Below are positions 1 to 9,910 of a DNA stretch of 64,000 nt, piece after piece. Below the pieces are notes generated by a model. The model did not search any database, was not told the origin of the DNA, and saw only the letters and a program-made list of their open reading frames with translations. Numbering within the stretch: position 1 is the stretch's first letter; each line of letters starts with the position of its first letter. The position numbers were made by a program, and so were the translations under genes. The stretch is from positions 264,767 through 328,766 of the forward strand of contig JAOUOD010000002.1 of NCBI GenBank assembly GCA_029880545.1, written 5' to 3'. Source of the stretch: Gammaproteobacteria bacterium. Its GTDB lineage: Bacteria; Pseudomonadota; Gammaproteobacteria; Acidiferrobacterales; SZUA-150.

Positions 1-29
1 GCGATATTGATGATTTCGGCGCTATTCAT
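1..29 (-). CDS. 5' end of a gene following murA, possibly hisG (partial)
   Basis: An ATG at position 29 opens a minus-strand frame that runs off the window after about nine codons and reads MNSAEIINI. It lies 13 nt after the murA stop codon, so it is probably the next gene of the same transcript. In many Gammaproteobacteria murA is followed by hisG, and the I-x-I-A start would fit the beginning of a short-form HisG, but nine residues cannot prove this. Confidence 0.4.
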
Positions 30-42
30 CCGTCAGCACTCG

Positions 43-1380
<1,338 letters not shown>

Positions 1381-1424
1381 TTATCTGTTTCCGGCCCAAA
1401 GCGCCAAACTTAGCCGGTCAATCG

Positions 1425-1444
1425 TTTTGGTCGGGTGACCAAAA
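1425..1444. repeat. Perfect 8-bp stem-loop between grxD and murA
   Basis: The arms TTTTGGTC and GACCAAAA enclose a GGGT loop. The sequence reads the same on both strands and lies 84 nt upstream of the murA start. No clear T-run follows the stem apart from the arm itself, so it could be a weak or bidirectional terminator, or an operator. Nothing else convincing was seen in 1342-1533. Confidence 0.5.
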
Positions 1445-1533
1445 ACAGCAAAGGGCCGACCCGGTACCCGGAATCGACCCCTCGTCTATGTTGACCAGGT
1501 CCGGCTCGAGAAAGCCGAACCCCGGTAACGCGA

Positions 1534-1842
1534 TCAGGCCGCGTCGATCATCTTCTGCAATTCACCGCTTTGATACAGCTCGATCATGATGTCACAGCCG
1601 CCGACGAACTCGCCATTGATGTAAAGCTGGGGAATGGTCGGCCAGTTGGCAAATTCCTTGATGCCCTGGCGAATACTTTCGTCGGACAACACATCAAACG
1701 ATCCAAACTCGGCATTGCAGGCCTTGAGCACCTGTACCGCCTGGCCGGAAAAACCACACTGCGGAAACTGCGGGGTACCCTTCATGTAAAGCATGACCTT
1801 GTTGCCGGATACCTGCTCCTTGATTTGATCTTGTGCACTCAC
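1534..1842 (-). CDS. grxD: Monothiol glutaredoxin, Grx4 type
   Basis: This is a 102-residue single-domain monothiol glutaredoxin of the CGFS class, with Cys29 in the motif QCGFS. These proteins bind a [2Fe-2S] cluster with glutathione and hand it to client proteins, or pair with BolA proteins in iron sensing. The glutathione-binding WPTIPQLYINGEFVGGCDI segment follows. The start is GTG at 1842, preceded by AGAGG seven or eight bases upstream. The next gene upstream is a BolA-family gene, which is the known partner of this class, so the pair probably makes a Grx-BolA complex. Confidence 0.97.
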   Translation of the reverse strand: MSAQDQIKEQVSGNKVMLYMKGTPQFPQCGFSGQAVQVLKACNAEFGSFDVLSDESIRQGIKEFANWPTIPQLYINGEFVGGCDIMIELYQSGELQKMIDAA

Positions 1843-1888
1843 GTTGACTACCTCTTTTGTAATCTGAAAAAAATGTCGGTGACCGTTA

Positions 1889-2122
1889 TCAGGCGCCAGC
1901 CTGTTCCGGTGTCAGGGTCTTCATGGACAGCGCGTGAATCTCGGCTTTCATCTTGTCGCCGAGCGCGCCATAGACCATCTGGTGTTGTTGAATCATGGAC
2001 TTGCCGGCAAAATCCGGGCAAATAATCACGGCCTCGAAATGATGGCCGTCACCATCTACTGTAGCCGTCGAGCCGGCCAGCCCGGCCTCGATCCAGTTCT
2101 TAATATCTTCCGGGGAAACCAT
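1889..2122 (-). CDS. ibaG: BolA family protein, IbaG type
   Basis: The 77-residue product is a small BolA/IbaG protein, recognised by the GDGxHFEAVIICPDF segment, the QQHQMVYGALGDKM helix and the IHALSMKTLTPEQ end. These proteins bind monothiol glutaredoxins and a [2Fe-2S] cluster. The start was set at ATG 2122 because AAGAGG lies six bases upstream; an ATG six bases earlier overlaps that site. It sits between the ABC exporter pair and grxD, and the ibaG-murA neighbourhood is the same as in E. coli. Confidence 0.93.
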   Translation of the reverse strand: MVSPEDIKNWIEAGLAGSTATVDGDGHHFEAVIICPDFAGKSMIQQHQMVYGALGDKMKAEIHALSMKTLTPEQAGA

Positions 2123-2251
2123 AATCATCCTCTTGCCAGGTTGCACCGGCACAATATGGGGGCGACCGGCCAAATTCCAAGCACCGAGCATAGAGTCCTG
2201 ATAGCGGAAAATAAAGTCGAAATCCTTGAGGAAATGGCGATCAGGCAGGTC

Positions 2252-3037
2252 TCACGAGCGCAGCTTGTAGCCCCGGGCCAGCATCGCCAACGTTGCCAGC
2301 GCCAGCGCCAGCCAGACAATCAGTACCACGGCCAGGCTGGTCCACGGGCTGACATCGGAAACACCGAAAAACCCGTAGCGGAACCCGTCAATCATGTAGA
2401 AAAACGGGTTGAAATGGGAAAGCTGCTGCCAGAACCCGGGCAAGGACTTGATGGAATAAAACACGCCGCTCAGGAACGACAAAGGCATGATGACAAAATT
2501 CTGAAAACCGGCCAGCTGGTCGAACTTGTCCGCCCAGATGCCGGCAATAACGCCAAGTGAACCCAGCACCGCGCTGCCGGCCAGGGCAAAAACCAGCACT
2601 AGAAACGGATGCGCTATTGGCAAATCGATAAATACCACCGCCACCACGCACACACCCGCTCCGACCAGAAGCCCGCGCATGACGGCAGCAGCGACAAAGG
2701 CCAGGTACATTTCCAGGTGCGATAGCGGCGTCAGCAGGATGAACACAATGTTGCCGGTCACCTTGGACTGGATCAGGCTGGACGAACTGTTGGCAAAAGC
2801 GTTCTGAATGACCGACATCATCATCAGGCCCGGGATCAGGAAGGCCGTGTAGCTGACACCTTCAAATACCTGCACCCGGTCCTCCAGCACGTGGCCGAAC
2901 ACCAGCAGGTACAGCAAGGAAGTCACTATGGGCGCGCCAATGGTCTGCAGCCATACCTTGGAAAACCGCAGGATCTCCTTGCGGAACAAGGTGTAGACAC
3001 CAAAAAAATTTAACGCCTGGTTCATGCTGTTGCTCAT
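2252..3037 (-). CDS. yadH: ABC-2 type exporter, membrane subunit (YadH-like)
   Basis: This 261-residue inner-membrane protein has about six hydrophobic helices and the ABC-2 signature in the region LTPLSHLEMYLAFV. It should pair with the ATPase encoded immediately upstream, whose stop overlaps this start by 4 nt (ATGA). The closest named relative is E. coli YadH, whose substrate is unknown. Here the pair lies directly after mlaB, so a role in the envelope is possible, but this is inference. A second in-frame ATG four codons inside could also serve as start. Confidence 0.93.
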   Translation of the reverse strand: MSNSMNQALNFFGVYTLFRKEILRFSKVWLQTIGAPIVTSLLYLLVFGHVLEDRVQVFEGVSYTAFLIPGLMMMSVIQNAFANSSSSLIQSKVTGNIVFILLTPLSHLEMYLAFVAAAVMRGLLVGAGVCVVAVVFIDLPIAHPFLVLVFALAGSAVLGSLGVIAGIWADKFDQLAGFQNFVIMPLSFLSGVFYSIKSLPGFWQQLSHFNPFFYMIDGFRYGFFGVSDVSPWTSLAVVLIVWLALALATLAMLARGYKLRS

Positions 3038-3960
3038 CGTGATCGCGTGGTCAGCTCAATAAACACATCTTCAAGGTCCGCAGCCTCGGTCTCAAGATCA
3101 AGAATTTCAGCACCACACCGACGCAAGCTGTCAAAAACCTGGACAATGGAGTGCCGACTGCGATCAATCTGGAACAACAAGCGGTTATCCTTGTGCTCCT
3201 TGAGCATGGGCTGCAAATCTTCAGGTAACCGGGTCATTGGAGTTGCCAGGGTCACGCACACGGTCATGGTTTTCCCCACGCCCTTGTCGAGCAAGCCTTG
3301 CTTGGTATCCAGTGCCACCAGTTCACCATGATTCAGAATGGCAATGCGGTCACACAGGGATTCCGCTTCTTCGAGATAATGCGTGGTCAGAACAATGGTT
3401 CTGCCTTGCGCATGCAGACGCCTGACAAATGCCCATAACGACTGGCGCAATTCAACATCAACACCGGCCGTGGGTTCATCGAGCACCACCACTTCCGGCT
3501 TGTGTACCAGCGCCTGCGCTACCAGCACCCGGCGTTTCATGCCGCCTGACAGCGAACGCATGTTGGAACCGGCCTTGTCGGCGAGACCCAGCCCGCTGAG
3601 CAGTTCATCAATCCAGTCATCGGCACCACGACCCAGCCCGAAATAGCCAGCCTGCAATCTCAGCACCTCGCGCACATTGAAAAACGGATCGAAAACAATT
3701 TCCTGCGGAACGATGCCAAGGCATCGACGCGCTTCACGGTATTGATCCGCCACGTCATGACCAAGCACAGACACGCTGCCACGGTCTGCCCGGGCCAGGC
3801 CGGCAATAATATTGATAAGCGTGGACTTGCCGGCGCCATTGGGGCCGAGCAAGCCAAAGAATTCGCCACGACGAATGTCGAGATCAACGCCTTTCAGCGC
3901 ATGAAGATTGCGAAATGATTTATGAATACCGCGAACGGTGATGGCAGACAGATCAGTCAT
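3034..3960 (-). CDS. yadG: ABC transporter ATPase (YadG-like)
   Basis: This is a 308-residue ABC ATPase with Walker A GPNGAGKST at 39-47, the LSGG signature at 137-140, Walker B VVVLDE at 157-162 and an H-loop TTHYLEE. A C-terminal extension of about 80 residues is usual for ATPases that serve ABC-2 exporters. It drives the YadH-like permease encoded next. The gene starts 39 nt after mlaB on the same strand, so the pair is probably co-transcribed with the mla genes even though they are not Mla subunits. Confidence 0.95.
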   Translation of the reverse strand: MTDLSAITVRGIHKSFRNLHALKGVDLDIRRGEFFGLLGPNGAGKSTLINIIAGLARADRGSVSVLGHDVADQYREARRCLGIVPQEIVFDPFFNVREVLRLQAGYFGLGRGADDWIDELLSGLGLADKAGSNMRSLSGGMKRRVLVAQALVHKPEVVVLDEPTAGVDVELRQSLWAFVRRLHAQGRTIVLTTHYLEEAESLCDRIAILNHGELVALDTKQGLLDKGVGKTMTVCVTLATPMTRLPEDLQPMLKEHKDNRLLFQIDRSRHSIVQVFDSLRRCGAEILDLETEAADLEDVFIELTTRSR

Positions 3961-3999
3961 GGACTGACAACAACTCCGGATTTAACTGGCCTTGGCCAA

Positions 4000-4296
4000 T
4001 TAAATACCAAAGCTGTCTTTCAGGCCACAAATAGCAATCAGGCTGACCAGCTGGTCCGGGATTCCGGTGAAACGAATCTTCCTGTTGGCGGCAAGCGCCA
4101 TTTTTTGCCATTCAAGCAACAGTGCCAGGCCAGCACTGTCGGCACGACCCACTTTTTCCATGTTGATGGATACAGGGTCAGCTGGCGATGCCAGCCAGAT
4201 ATGCGACAACCGCACCAGTGACGGAACTGTTTTGAAGCTCAGTTCACCTGTCAGCACAAAAGAGCCGTCTGCCTGTTGAATCAGTTCATCGGTCAT
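4000..4296 (-). CDS. mlaB: STAS-domain protein MlaB
   Basis: The 98-residue protein is a lone STAS domain. In E. coli MlaB binds the ATPase MlaF and supports assembly and activity of the MlaFEDB complex that moves phospholipids between inner and outer membranes. The conserved loop reads RADSAGLALL, with Ser54 at the site typical of STAS domains. Sequence conservation in STAS domains is weak, so the name rests mainly on its place directly after mlaC, only 5 nt away. Confidence 0.92.
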   Translation of the reverse strand: MTDELIQQADGSFVLTGELSFKTVPSLVRLSHIWLASPADPVSINMEKVGRADSAGLALLLEWQKMALAANRKIRFTGIPDQLVSLIAICGLKDSFGI

Positions 4297-4301
4297 GGCG
4301 C

Positions 4302-4928
4302 TTACTTGCCTGTCTTTTCGGACTGTTCTTTGCTGATCGAATCGATCAACCCGTCCATGCCCAGGTTACGAACTTTCTCGGCATAAACACTGCGATAGTT
4401 GGTAACCATGCTGACGCCATCAATGGAAACGTCAAACACTTTCCAGTCACCATCCTTGCTGTAAAACCGGTAATACAGCGGAATGGCCGGTCCACCGCCG
4501 CCCGGCCTGATTTCAGTTTTCACCAGTACCTTCCGGTCACTGGCATCGGCATGGTACGGCAGAAACTCGATCTTCTCATTGGTGTATTTCAGCAATGCCG
4601 TTGCGTAGGTGCGCACCAGCAGATCACGAAATGCGATGGTAAAACGGTCCTGCTGATCCTTGTTGGCGCTATTCCAGTTGCGCGCCAGCACCATGCGTGA
4701 CATGGCGGTGAAATCGAAGTGCGGCAACACCTTTTCATGAACCATGGCATAGAGCTTTTTATGGTCCGCGTCGTAGGCCTTGTGGTTCTTGCGCAACAGC
4801 TCGAGAATCTCGCCGGTAACATCGCGCACAAGAACATCCGGCGAGGCAGTTGCTGCTACGGTGACTGACGAGACAGCAAGAAGAATCGTCGCAATAAACC
4901 CGGTTCTGATGTTTCGATATGACAGCAT
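4302..4928 (-). CDS. mlaC: Periplasmic phospholipid-binding protein MlaC
   Basis: MlaC carries phospholipid through the periplasm between the outer-membrane MlaA complex and the inner-membrane MlaFEDB transporter. The 208-residue product has an N-terminal signal peptide (about residues 1-26, ending near TVAATA) and the MlaC/Ttg2 fold regions, including FRDLLVRTYATALLKY and the DGVSMVTNYRSVY segment. The ATG at 4928 was chosen because GGAGA lies seven bases upstream; a TTG two codons earlier is less likely. Position between mlaD and mlaB matches the standard order. Confidence 0.96.
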   Translation of the reverse strand: MLSYRNIRTGFIATILLAVSSVTVAATASPDVLVRDVTGEILELLRKNHKAYDADHKKLYAMVHEKVLPHFDFTAMSRMVLARNWNSANKDQQDRFTIAFRDLLVRTYATALLKYTNEKIEFLPYHADASDRKVLVKTEIRPGGGGPAIPLYYRFYSKDGDWKVFDVSIDGVSMVTNYRSVYAEKVRNLGMDGLIDSISKEQSEKTGK

Positions 4929-4958
4929 AGTCAATTCTCCGTCTGGATCTCGGTAAAA

Positions 4959-5432
4959 TTATTTCTTTTCATTGCCGGAATCAGCCTGGTTGTACAGGAA
5001 CTGACCGATCAGTTTTTCAAGGATCATGGCGGACTGGGTAATGGTGAATTCATCACCTTCCTGCAAAGGCGTCGGATCACCACCCGGTTCCAGCGCGATA
5101 TACTGCTCTCCCAGCAGGCCTGCGGTGAGGATACTGGCACCGGTATCGCTGGGTATGTTGCTAAACCGTTTTTCGATATCCATGGTAACCACGGCAAAGA
5201 AATTCTGATCCATGTGGATCCTGCTCACCCTGCCGACGCGAACACCGGCCATGGTAATAGGTGCCTTCACTTTCAACTGGCCGATGTTGTCAAACTTGGC
5301 GGTAACCTTGTAGCTCTCGCCTACATCAACCGAACTGAGATTACCCACCTTCATAGCCAACATGGTCAGCGCAACAATACCGGCAATAACAAATATACCG
5401 ACCCAAAACTCCATGGCTGCCCGATTTGTCAT
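4959..5432 (-). CDS. mlaD: MCE-domain subunit MlaD
   Basis: MlaD is anchored in the inner membrane by one N-terminal helix (about residues 7-27) and presents a periplasmic MCE domain that forms a hexameric ring for lipid passage. The MCE features are visible as IGQLKVKAPITMAGVRVGRV followed by SILTAGLLGEQYIALEPGG. The product has 157 residues, a little shorter than E. coli MlaD (183). The start is placed at ATG 5432, because GGGGA lies eight bases upstream inside the mlaE end and this leaves just one base between the genes. A TTG at 5447 would overlap mlaE. Confidence 0.96.
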   Translation of the reverse strand: MTNRAAMEFWVGIFVIAGIVALTMLAMKVGNLSSVDVGESYKVTAKFDNIGQLKVKAPITMAGVRVGRVSRIHMDQNFFAVVTMDIEKRFSNIPSDTGASILTAGLLGEQYIALEPGGDPTPLQEGDEFTITQSAMILEKLIGQFLYNQADSGNEKK

Positions 5433-5433
5433 A

Positions 5434-6225
5434 TCAGATTTCCCCAAACATGAGTGACGTTAATATGAAATCCATTCCGAGCACGGCCAGTGACGAATTC
5501 ACCACCGTGCGCGTAGTTGCCCGACTGACACCTTCCGATGTCGGTACGCAATCATAACCTTCAAATACCGCGATCCAGGTTACGACAAAACCAAAGACGA
5601 TGCTCTTGATGACGCCATTAAGCACATCGTCATAAAAATCAACGCCGCTTTGCATGCGCGACCAGAACAGGCCTTCGTCCACGCCAATCAGGCCGACACC
5701 GACAAGATGCCCGCCCCATACACCTACAGCAGTAAACAGCGCTGCCAGCAACGGCATGGCAATCAATCCCGCCAGGAATCGTGGCGCAATAACGCGCTCA
5801 AGCGGATTCACTGCCATCATTTCCATTCCGGCGAGCTGCTCGGTGGCTTTCATCAGGCCGATTTCCGCGGTCAACGCCGAACCGGCACGACCCGCATAAA
5901 GCAACGCGGCAACAACCGGTCCCAGTTCCCTTGTTAATGACAGCGCCACCAGCAAGCCCAGCGAAGATTCGGCGCCAAAATCCGACAAGGTGTAATAGCC
6001 TTGCAGACCAAGCACCATGCCGACAAACAGGCCCGATACAAGAATAATAATCAGGGTCAGCACGCCAACACTGTAAATCTGGTGCACCACCAGCATGAAA
6101 CGCTTAAGCGCGGCAAAGCTGCCCATCAGCACTTCGGCGATGAACATTGACGCTCGCCCGGTCCGCTCTGCCCGGCCCATTACCCAGCCACCCAATGCCT
6201 GTACGCGTCTGGCCAAGGGGTTCAT
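5434..6225 (-). CDS. mlaE: Mla permease MlaE
   Basis: MlaE is the membrane-spanning permease of the MlaFEDB lipid transporter. The 263-residue length matches E. coli (260). Characteristic stretches are [14 protein letters not shown], the conserved [20 protein letters not shown] and [18 protein letters not shown], in which the Glu and Arg residues contact MlaF. Several hydrophobic helices follow. The start overlaps the mlaF stop by 4 nt, indicating coupled translation. Confidence 0.97.
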   Translation of the reverse strand: MNPLARRVQALGGWVMGRAERTGRASMFIAEVLMGSFAALKRFMLVVHQIYSVGVLTLIIILVSGLFVGMVLGLQGYYTLSDFGAESSLGLLVALSLTRELGPVVAALLYAGRAGSALTAEIGLMKATEQLAGMEMMAVNPLERVIAPRFLAGLIAMPLLAALFTAVGVWGGHLVGVGLIGVDEGLFWSRMQSGVDFYDDVLNGVIKSIVFGFVVTWIAVFEGYDCVPTSEGVSRATTRTVVNSSLAVLGMDFILTSLMFGEI

Positions 6226-7070
6226 GATTTCGCTCCCATCAGATCATCGAAGTAATCCGCCGCCGGATAATGGAACGGAACCGGTCCATCAGGCAGCCCG
6301 TTCATGAATTGCTGCACTTCTTCCAGGTCGGATTGCTGCATTTCTTCCGCCGTACCCCGGGCAATCACCTTGCCGCCACCAAGCAGGTAAAGATAATCGG
6401 CAATGGTCAACGCTTCCTGTACATCGTGGGTCACGACTATGGCAGTCGTACCCAGGGCATTGTTGAGTTCGCGGATAAGCTTGACCGTAATGCCCATGGA
6501 TATGGGATCAAGGCCGGTAAAGGGTTCGTCATACATGACAAGATCCGGGTCAAGCGCAATAGCGCGCGCCAATGCAACACGCCTTGCCATACCGCCCGAT
6601 AACTCCGACGGCATCAGGTCACGTGCGCCACGCAAGCCGACAAGCTCAAGCTTGGACAGCACGATATGCCTGACCAGGCTTTCACTTAACCTGGTATGTT
6701 CGCGAATCGGGAATGCAACATTGTCGTAGACGCTGAGATCTGTCAGCAGTGCACCGGACTGAAACAACAGCCCCATATGTTTGCGCAAATTATAAAGCTC
6801 ACGTGTTGACAGGCCGGGTACGGATTTACCGTTCACCAGCACCTCCCCGGACTCAGGTCGCAACCTGCCGCCAATCAGGTTCAGCAGTGTCGTCTTGCCG
6901 GTACCGCTACCACCAAGAATGGCGGTTACCTTGCCGCGTTCAATTTCAAGCGACAAATCATCGAAGATTTTTCTGTTACCGCGACGGAACGTCATATTGC
7001 GCATGACAATATGACTCGATTCATAATCAATCGAAGCCTGCGCTCGCTGTGTCGAAACATTACTGGACAT
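6222..7070 (-). CDS. mlaF: Mla ATPase MlaF
   Basis: MlaF is the cytoplasmic ABC ATPase that powers Mla phospholipid transport. The 282-residue product has Walker [10 protein letters not shown] at 53-61, the signature LSGGMARR and Walker [14 protein letters not shown]. It is about 13 residues longer than E. coli MlaF at the N-terminus, so the true start could be slightly downstream. As the first gene of the minus-strand run it probably has its promoter in 7071-7151, but no convincing pair of hexamers was found there. Confidence 0.97.
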   Translation of the reverse strand: MSSNVSTQRAQASIDYESSHIVMRNMTFRRGNRKIFDDLSLEIERGKVTAILGGSGTGKTTLLNLIGGRLRPESGEVLVNGKSVPGLSTRELYNLRKHMGLLFQSGALLTDLSVYDNVAFPIREHTRLSESLVRHIVLSKLELVGLRGARDLMPSELSGGMARRVALARAIALDPDLVMYDEPFTGLDPISMGITVKLIRELNNALGTTAIVVTHDVQEALTIADYLYLLGGGKVIARGTAEEMQQSDLEEVQQFMNGLPDGPVPFHYPAADYFDDLMGAKS

Positions 7071-7151
7071 TTATTGTTATCCCTGTCATTGGTTTGGCAG
7101 ATATTTCCCGTCCGATACCACTGAACAACAGTCTACATCATATACTACGGG

Positions 7152-7856
7152 TCAAACACCCATTAACTCGGCAATGGTGCGCGCCTGTTCGGCAGATCGC
7201 GCCGCTCCCGGGCCTTCAAACAACAATACCGCTTGCCTGGCTTCACCCATCCAGTGATCAAGTCGGGCGATTATTTCACGCTGCCGCCTTGAATCAGTCG
7301 CTTGACTGATTGCCAGCAGGAAGTCGCCACACGATTCCGGCTCATCCGTATCATCAGCAATCCACGCTACCGAAGCTCCGTGTGTGCAAACAGACTGGCG
7401 CACCATCTCGTCAGTTGACTGGCTCGCCGGCAGTATCACAGTTAACGACGATGTTTCGAGTAATGGTTTAATCCATCCGGGGTTGGCAAGCTGCTCAGTG
7501 GTCGGCACCGCCACTATACCTATAATATGATCGGCAAGATGATCGAGCGCTGTCATTGGCAACGACTGTCCCCGTATCAATAACTCTATACACTCCTCAT
7601 CAAGCTCGGGGACAAAGACAAATCCGGGATCAACATCTTCCAGCCATTGTTGGCATAGCTCGGCACCCGCTGATCGCCATTGCCCGGAAGACAGCATTAC
7701 TGCCCGGTGCATGTTACTGTAATAACACAACTGCCATTCCTCGGGTGTGCCGTCATCGTAATAGCCGACGCACGCACCCTCCGGCGACCAGTCCACGGCG
7801 CCGATCAACAGCTCGTAAGGTCCCGGTCCCCGTCGGTTGGTGACTGCCTGGTTCAT
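7152..7856 (-). CDS. Uncharacterised protein, divergent from kdsD
   Basis: The product is a soluble, acidic protein of about 234 residues without signal peptide or membrane segment. The N-terminal part contains the phrase GYYDDGTPEEWQLCYYSNMHRAV, which resembles the pattern G-YP-DLPE-W-L-YY-N-FRAV that I recall from conserved hypothetical proteins of Gammaproteobacteria; a distant link to the DUF72 fold is possible but not shown. The ATG at 7856 was preferred over a TTG two codons upstream. It lies between mlaF (same strand) and kdsD (opposite strand). No function can be given. Confidence 0.8.
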   Translation of the reverse strand: MNQAVTNRRGPGPYELLIGAVDWSPEGACVGYYDDGTPEEWQLCYYSNMHRAVMLSSGQWRSAGAELCQQWLEDVDPGFVFVPELDEECIELLIRGQSLPMTALDHLADHIIGIVAVPTTEQLANPGWIKPLLETSSLTVILPASQSTDEMVRQSVCTHGASVAWIADDTDEPESCGDFLLAISQATDSRRQREIIARLDHWMGEARQAVLLFEGPGAARSAEQARTIAELMGV

Positions 7857-7899
7857 TGCCAAGGTATTGTTCCAATGATCATGGTTTTGTCCGCGGGTC

Positions 7900-7908
7900 T
7901 GTTATACT
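7900..7908 (+). promoter_or_regulatory. Extended -10 promoter candidate for the kdsD-lpt operon
   Basis: The sequence TGTTATACT fits the extended -10 pattern TGn-TATAAT and lies 36 nt upstream of the kdsD start. No good -35 hexamer is present at 16-18 nt, which is tolerated by extended -10 promoters. Confidence 0.4.
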
Positions 7909-7943
7909 CCGCCCGAACAATACTACACAACGACGTCAAACCT

Positions 7944-8918
7944 ATGAGCCAATCAATACGATTTCAGGATCATGCCCGCGCCGTAATAGAGCTGGAAGCC
8001 GATGCCCTGCAGGCGCTGTCCAGTCGCATCAATGCCGATTTCGATCAAGCCTGCCAGATACTGCTGGAAACCCGTGGCCGCGTAGTCGTGGCAGGAATGG
8101 GGAAATCCGGCCATATTGGCGGGAAAATCGCTGCCACCCTGGCCAGCACCGGGACTCCTGCCTTTTTTGTTCATCCCGGCGAAGCCAGCCACGGCGATCT
8201 CGGCATGATCACCCCGGAAGACAGTGTTATTGCCATTTCCAATTCCGGCGAAACTGACGAAATCCTGACCATCCTGCCCATCATCAAGCGCATGGGCGTC
8301 AAGCTCATTGCCCTGACCGGGGGCCTGAAATCAAGCCTGGCCAGGCAAGCGGACGTCTGCCTTGATGCCGGTGTCGAGAAGGAGGCCTGCCCGCTCAACC
8401 TGGCGCCCACTTCCAGCACCACGGTTACACTGGCGTTGGGTGACGCCCTGGCCATAGCGCTGTATCGTTCCCGGGAATTCACCCCGGAAGATTTCGCCCG
8501 GTCTCACCCGGGGGGCAGACTGGGTCGTCGGCTGCTGATGTACGTCAGCGATGTCATGCATACCGGTGATACCATTCCGATGGTCGGGGAGAAAGCCAGG
8601 CTCCAGGAGGCATTACTGGAAATGACCAGCAAGGGCCTGGGCATGACCGGCATCATCGATGCCGACAAAAAGTTGCTGGGCATATTTACTGACGGTGATC
8701 TGCGCCGGAATCTCAATCGCGGCGTAGACCTGTACAATTCGGCCATCGTTGAGCTGATGACAGCAAACCCCATTACGACGCAGCCGGACAAACTGGCAGC
8801 GGAAACCGTGCAGCTCATGCGCGAACGCAAGATTAACGGCCTGATTGTCGTGGATGATTCCAACAAGGTAGTCGGCGCCCTGAACATGCATGATTTACTG
8901 AAGGCAGGAATTGTTTAA
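7944..8918 (+). CDS. kdsD: D-arabinose 5-phosphate isomerase
   Basis: KdsD converts ribulose 5-phosphate to arabinose 5-phosphate, the first step toward Kdo for lipopolysaccharide. The 324-residue protein has an N-terminal SIS (sugar isomerase) domain, with MGKSGHIGGKIAATLASTG and the SHGDLGMI loop, and a C-terminal pair of CBS domains, matching E. coli KdsD (328). The ATG at 7944 (MSQSIRF) was chosen because it aligns with family N-termini; the frame stays open further upstream but that part overlaps the divergent gene. The stop overlaps the kdsC start by one base. Confidence 0.97.
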   Translation: MSQSIRFQDHARAVIELEADALQALSSRINADFDQACQILLETRGRVVVAGMGKSGHIGGKIAATLASTGTPAFFVHPGEASHGDLGMITPEDSVIAISNSGETDEILTILPIIKRMGVKLIALTGGLKSSLARQADVCLDAGVEKEACPLNLAPTSSTTVTLALGDALAIALYRSREFTPEDFARSHPGGRLGRRLLMYVSDVMHTGDTIPMVGEKARLQEALLEMTSKGLGMTGIIDADKKLLGIFTDGDLRRNLNRGVDLYNSAIVELMTANPITTQPDKLAAETVQLMRERKINGLIVVDDSNKVVGALNMHDLLKAGIV

Positions 8919-9472
8919 TGACTGAGATTATCCCGCTTCCTTTTGCGGTCAGCGACGAAGTCCTTGAGCGCGCAAGCAAGGTCCGGCTGGTACTGTTTGA
9001 TGTTGACGGTGTCATGACTGACAGCAGCCTGTTTATTGGCGATGACGGTCAGGAATACAAGGCATTCAACTCGAAAGACGGTCACGGTATCAAGATGATG
9101 CAACGCACGGGCATTGATGCCGGCATCATTACCGGCCGCACATCCGAGGTAGTCAGGCACCGGGTCCGGGATCTCGGCATCAAGCACGTATTCCAGGGCT
9201 GCGCTGACAAGCTGCCTGTTTACGAACAGCTGATCAAGGACCTGGGCATATCCGCAGACCAGACAGCTTTTGTTGGCGATGACGTGGTTGATCTGCCCAT
9301 TATGCTGCGGGCCGGCCTGGCCATATGTGTTGCTGACGGTCATGCCCTGGTCAAACAGCACTCCCACTGGGTCACACCAACCAATGGTGGTCGCGGCGCA
9401 GTACGTGAAGTGACTGAAATGATGATGTTTGCCCACGGCAAATACAGCTCCACCATGGAGCAGTATCTTTAA
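8918..9472 (+). CDS. kdsC: Kdo 8-phosphate phosphatase
   Basis: KdsC removes phosphate from Kdo-8-phosphate, giving free Kdo for the inner core of LPS. It is a HAD-superfamily enzyme of the small tetrameric type. The nucleophile motif LFDVDGVMTD contains Asp28 and Asp30, and the late motif VGDDVVDLPIM supplies the Mg-binding aspartates. At 184 residues it has the normal length. Its start overlaps the kdsD stop (TAATG), so the two steps of Kdo supply are translationally coupled. Confidence 0.97.
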   Translation: MTEIIPLPFAVSDEVLERASKVRLVLFDVDGVMTDSSLFIGDDGQEYKAFNSKDGHGIKMMQRTGIDAGIITGRTSEVVRHRVRDLGIKHVFQGCADKLPVYEQLIKDLGISADQTAFVGDDVVDLPIMLRAGLAICVADGHALVKQHSHWVTPTNGGRGAVREVTEMMMFAHGKYSSTMEQYL

Positions 9473-9478
9473 TTATCA

Positions 9479-9910
9479 ATGAAAGCCGGACAGAAACGCT
9501 TTGCCCAACTGATGCTGGCCGCCGGACTGGCGACCATTGCCTGGTGGGCAATGGACAACCAGATCGGCACTCACGACGCACCATCCCTGTCCTCGGCCAA
9601 CCTGCCCGACTACACTATCGATAATTTTTCCGCTACCCGCCTCAATGCCAACGGCACGCCTCGACACCAGTTGTCTGCGGATCATTACCGGTATTTCGCC
9701 GTTAACGATTCTGCCGAACTTGTCAGGCCGCACCTGGTGCAATACAGCCAGGGTAATGCCCCCACGCATACGCGCGCCGATACGGGAACGCTGAATCCCA
9801 AACAGAAATCTATTGTGATGCGTGGCAATGTGGAAGTGCGCCAGGGCAAGCAGACAGAACGGGGACCGATCCAGTTACGTACCAATGAACTCACTGTCGA
9901 ACTGCAATAA
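9479..9910 (+). CDS. lptC: LPS export protein LptC, short C-terminus
   Basis: LptC is a bitopic inner-membrane protein that passes LPS from LptB2FG to the periplasmic LptA bridge. The product has an N-terminal membrane segment (about residues 8-25) and an LptC jellyroll with YTIDNFSATRLNANG, the GTLNPKQKSIVMRGNVEV strand and the GPIQLRTNELTV motif. At 143 residues it is about 45 shorter than E. coli LptC (191): it stops just after the motif that in longer homologues is followed by further C-terminal strands. The stop overlaps the lptA start by one base, so the truncation looks native rather than a frameshift. Confidence 0.92.
   Translation: MKAGQKRFAQLMLAAGLATIAWWAMDNQIGTHDAPSLSSANLPDYTIDNFSATRLNANGTPRHQLSADHYRYFAVNDSAELVRPHLVQYSQGNAPTHTRADTGTLNPKQKSIVMRGNVEVRQGKQTERGPIQLRTNELTVELQ

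Noticed and set aside
7680-7943. Upstream extension of kdsD
   Set aside because: It overlaps the divergent gene and the extended -10 promoter. The family N-terminus begins at ATG 7944.
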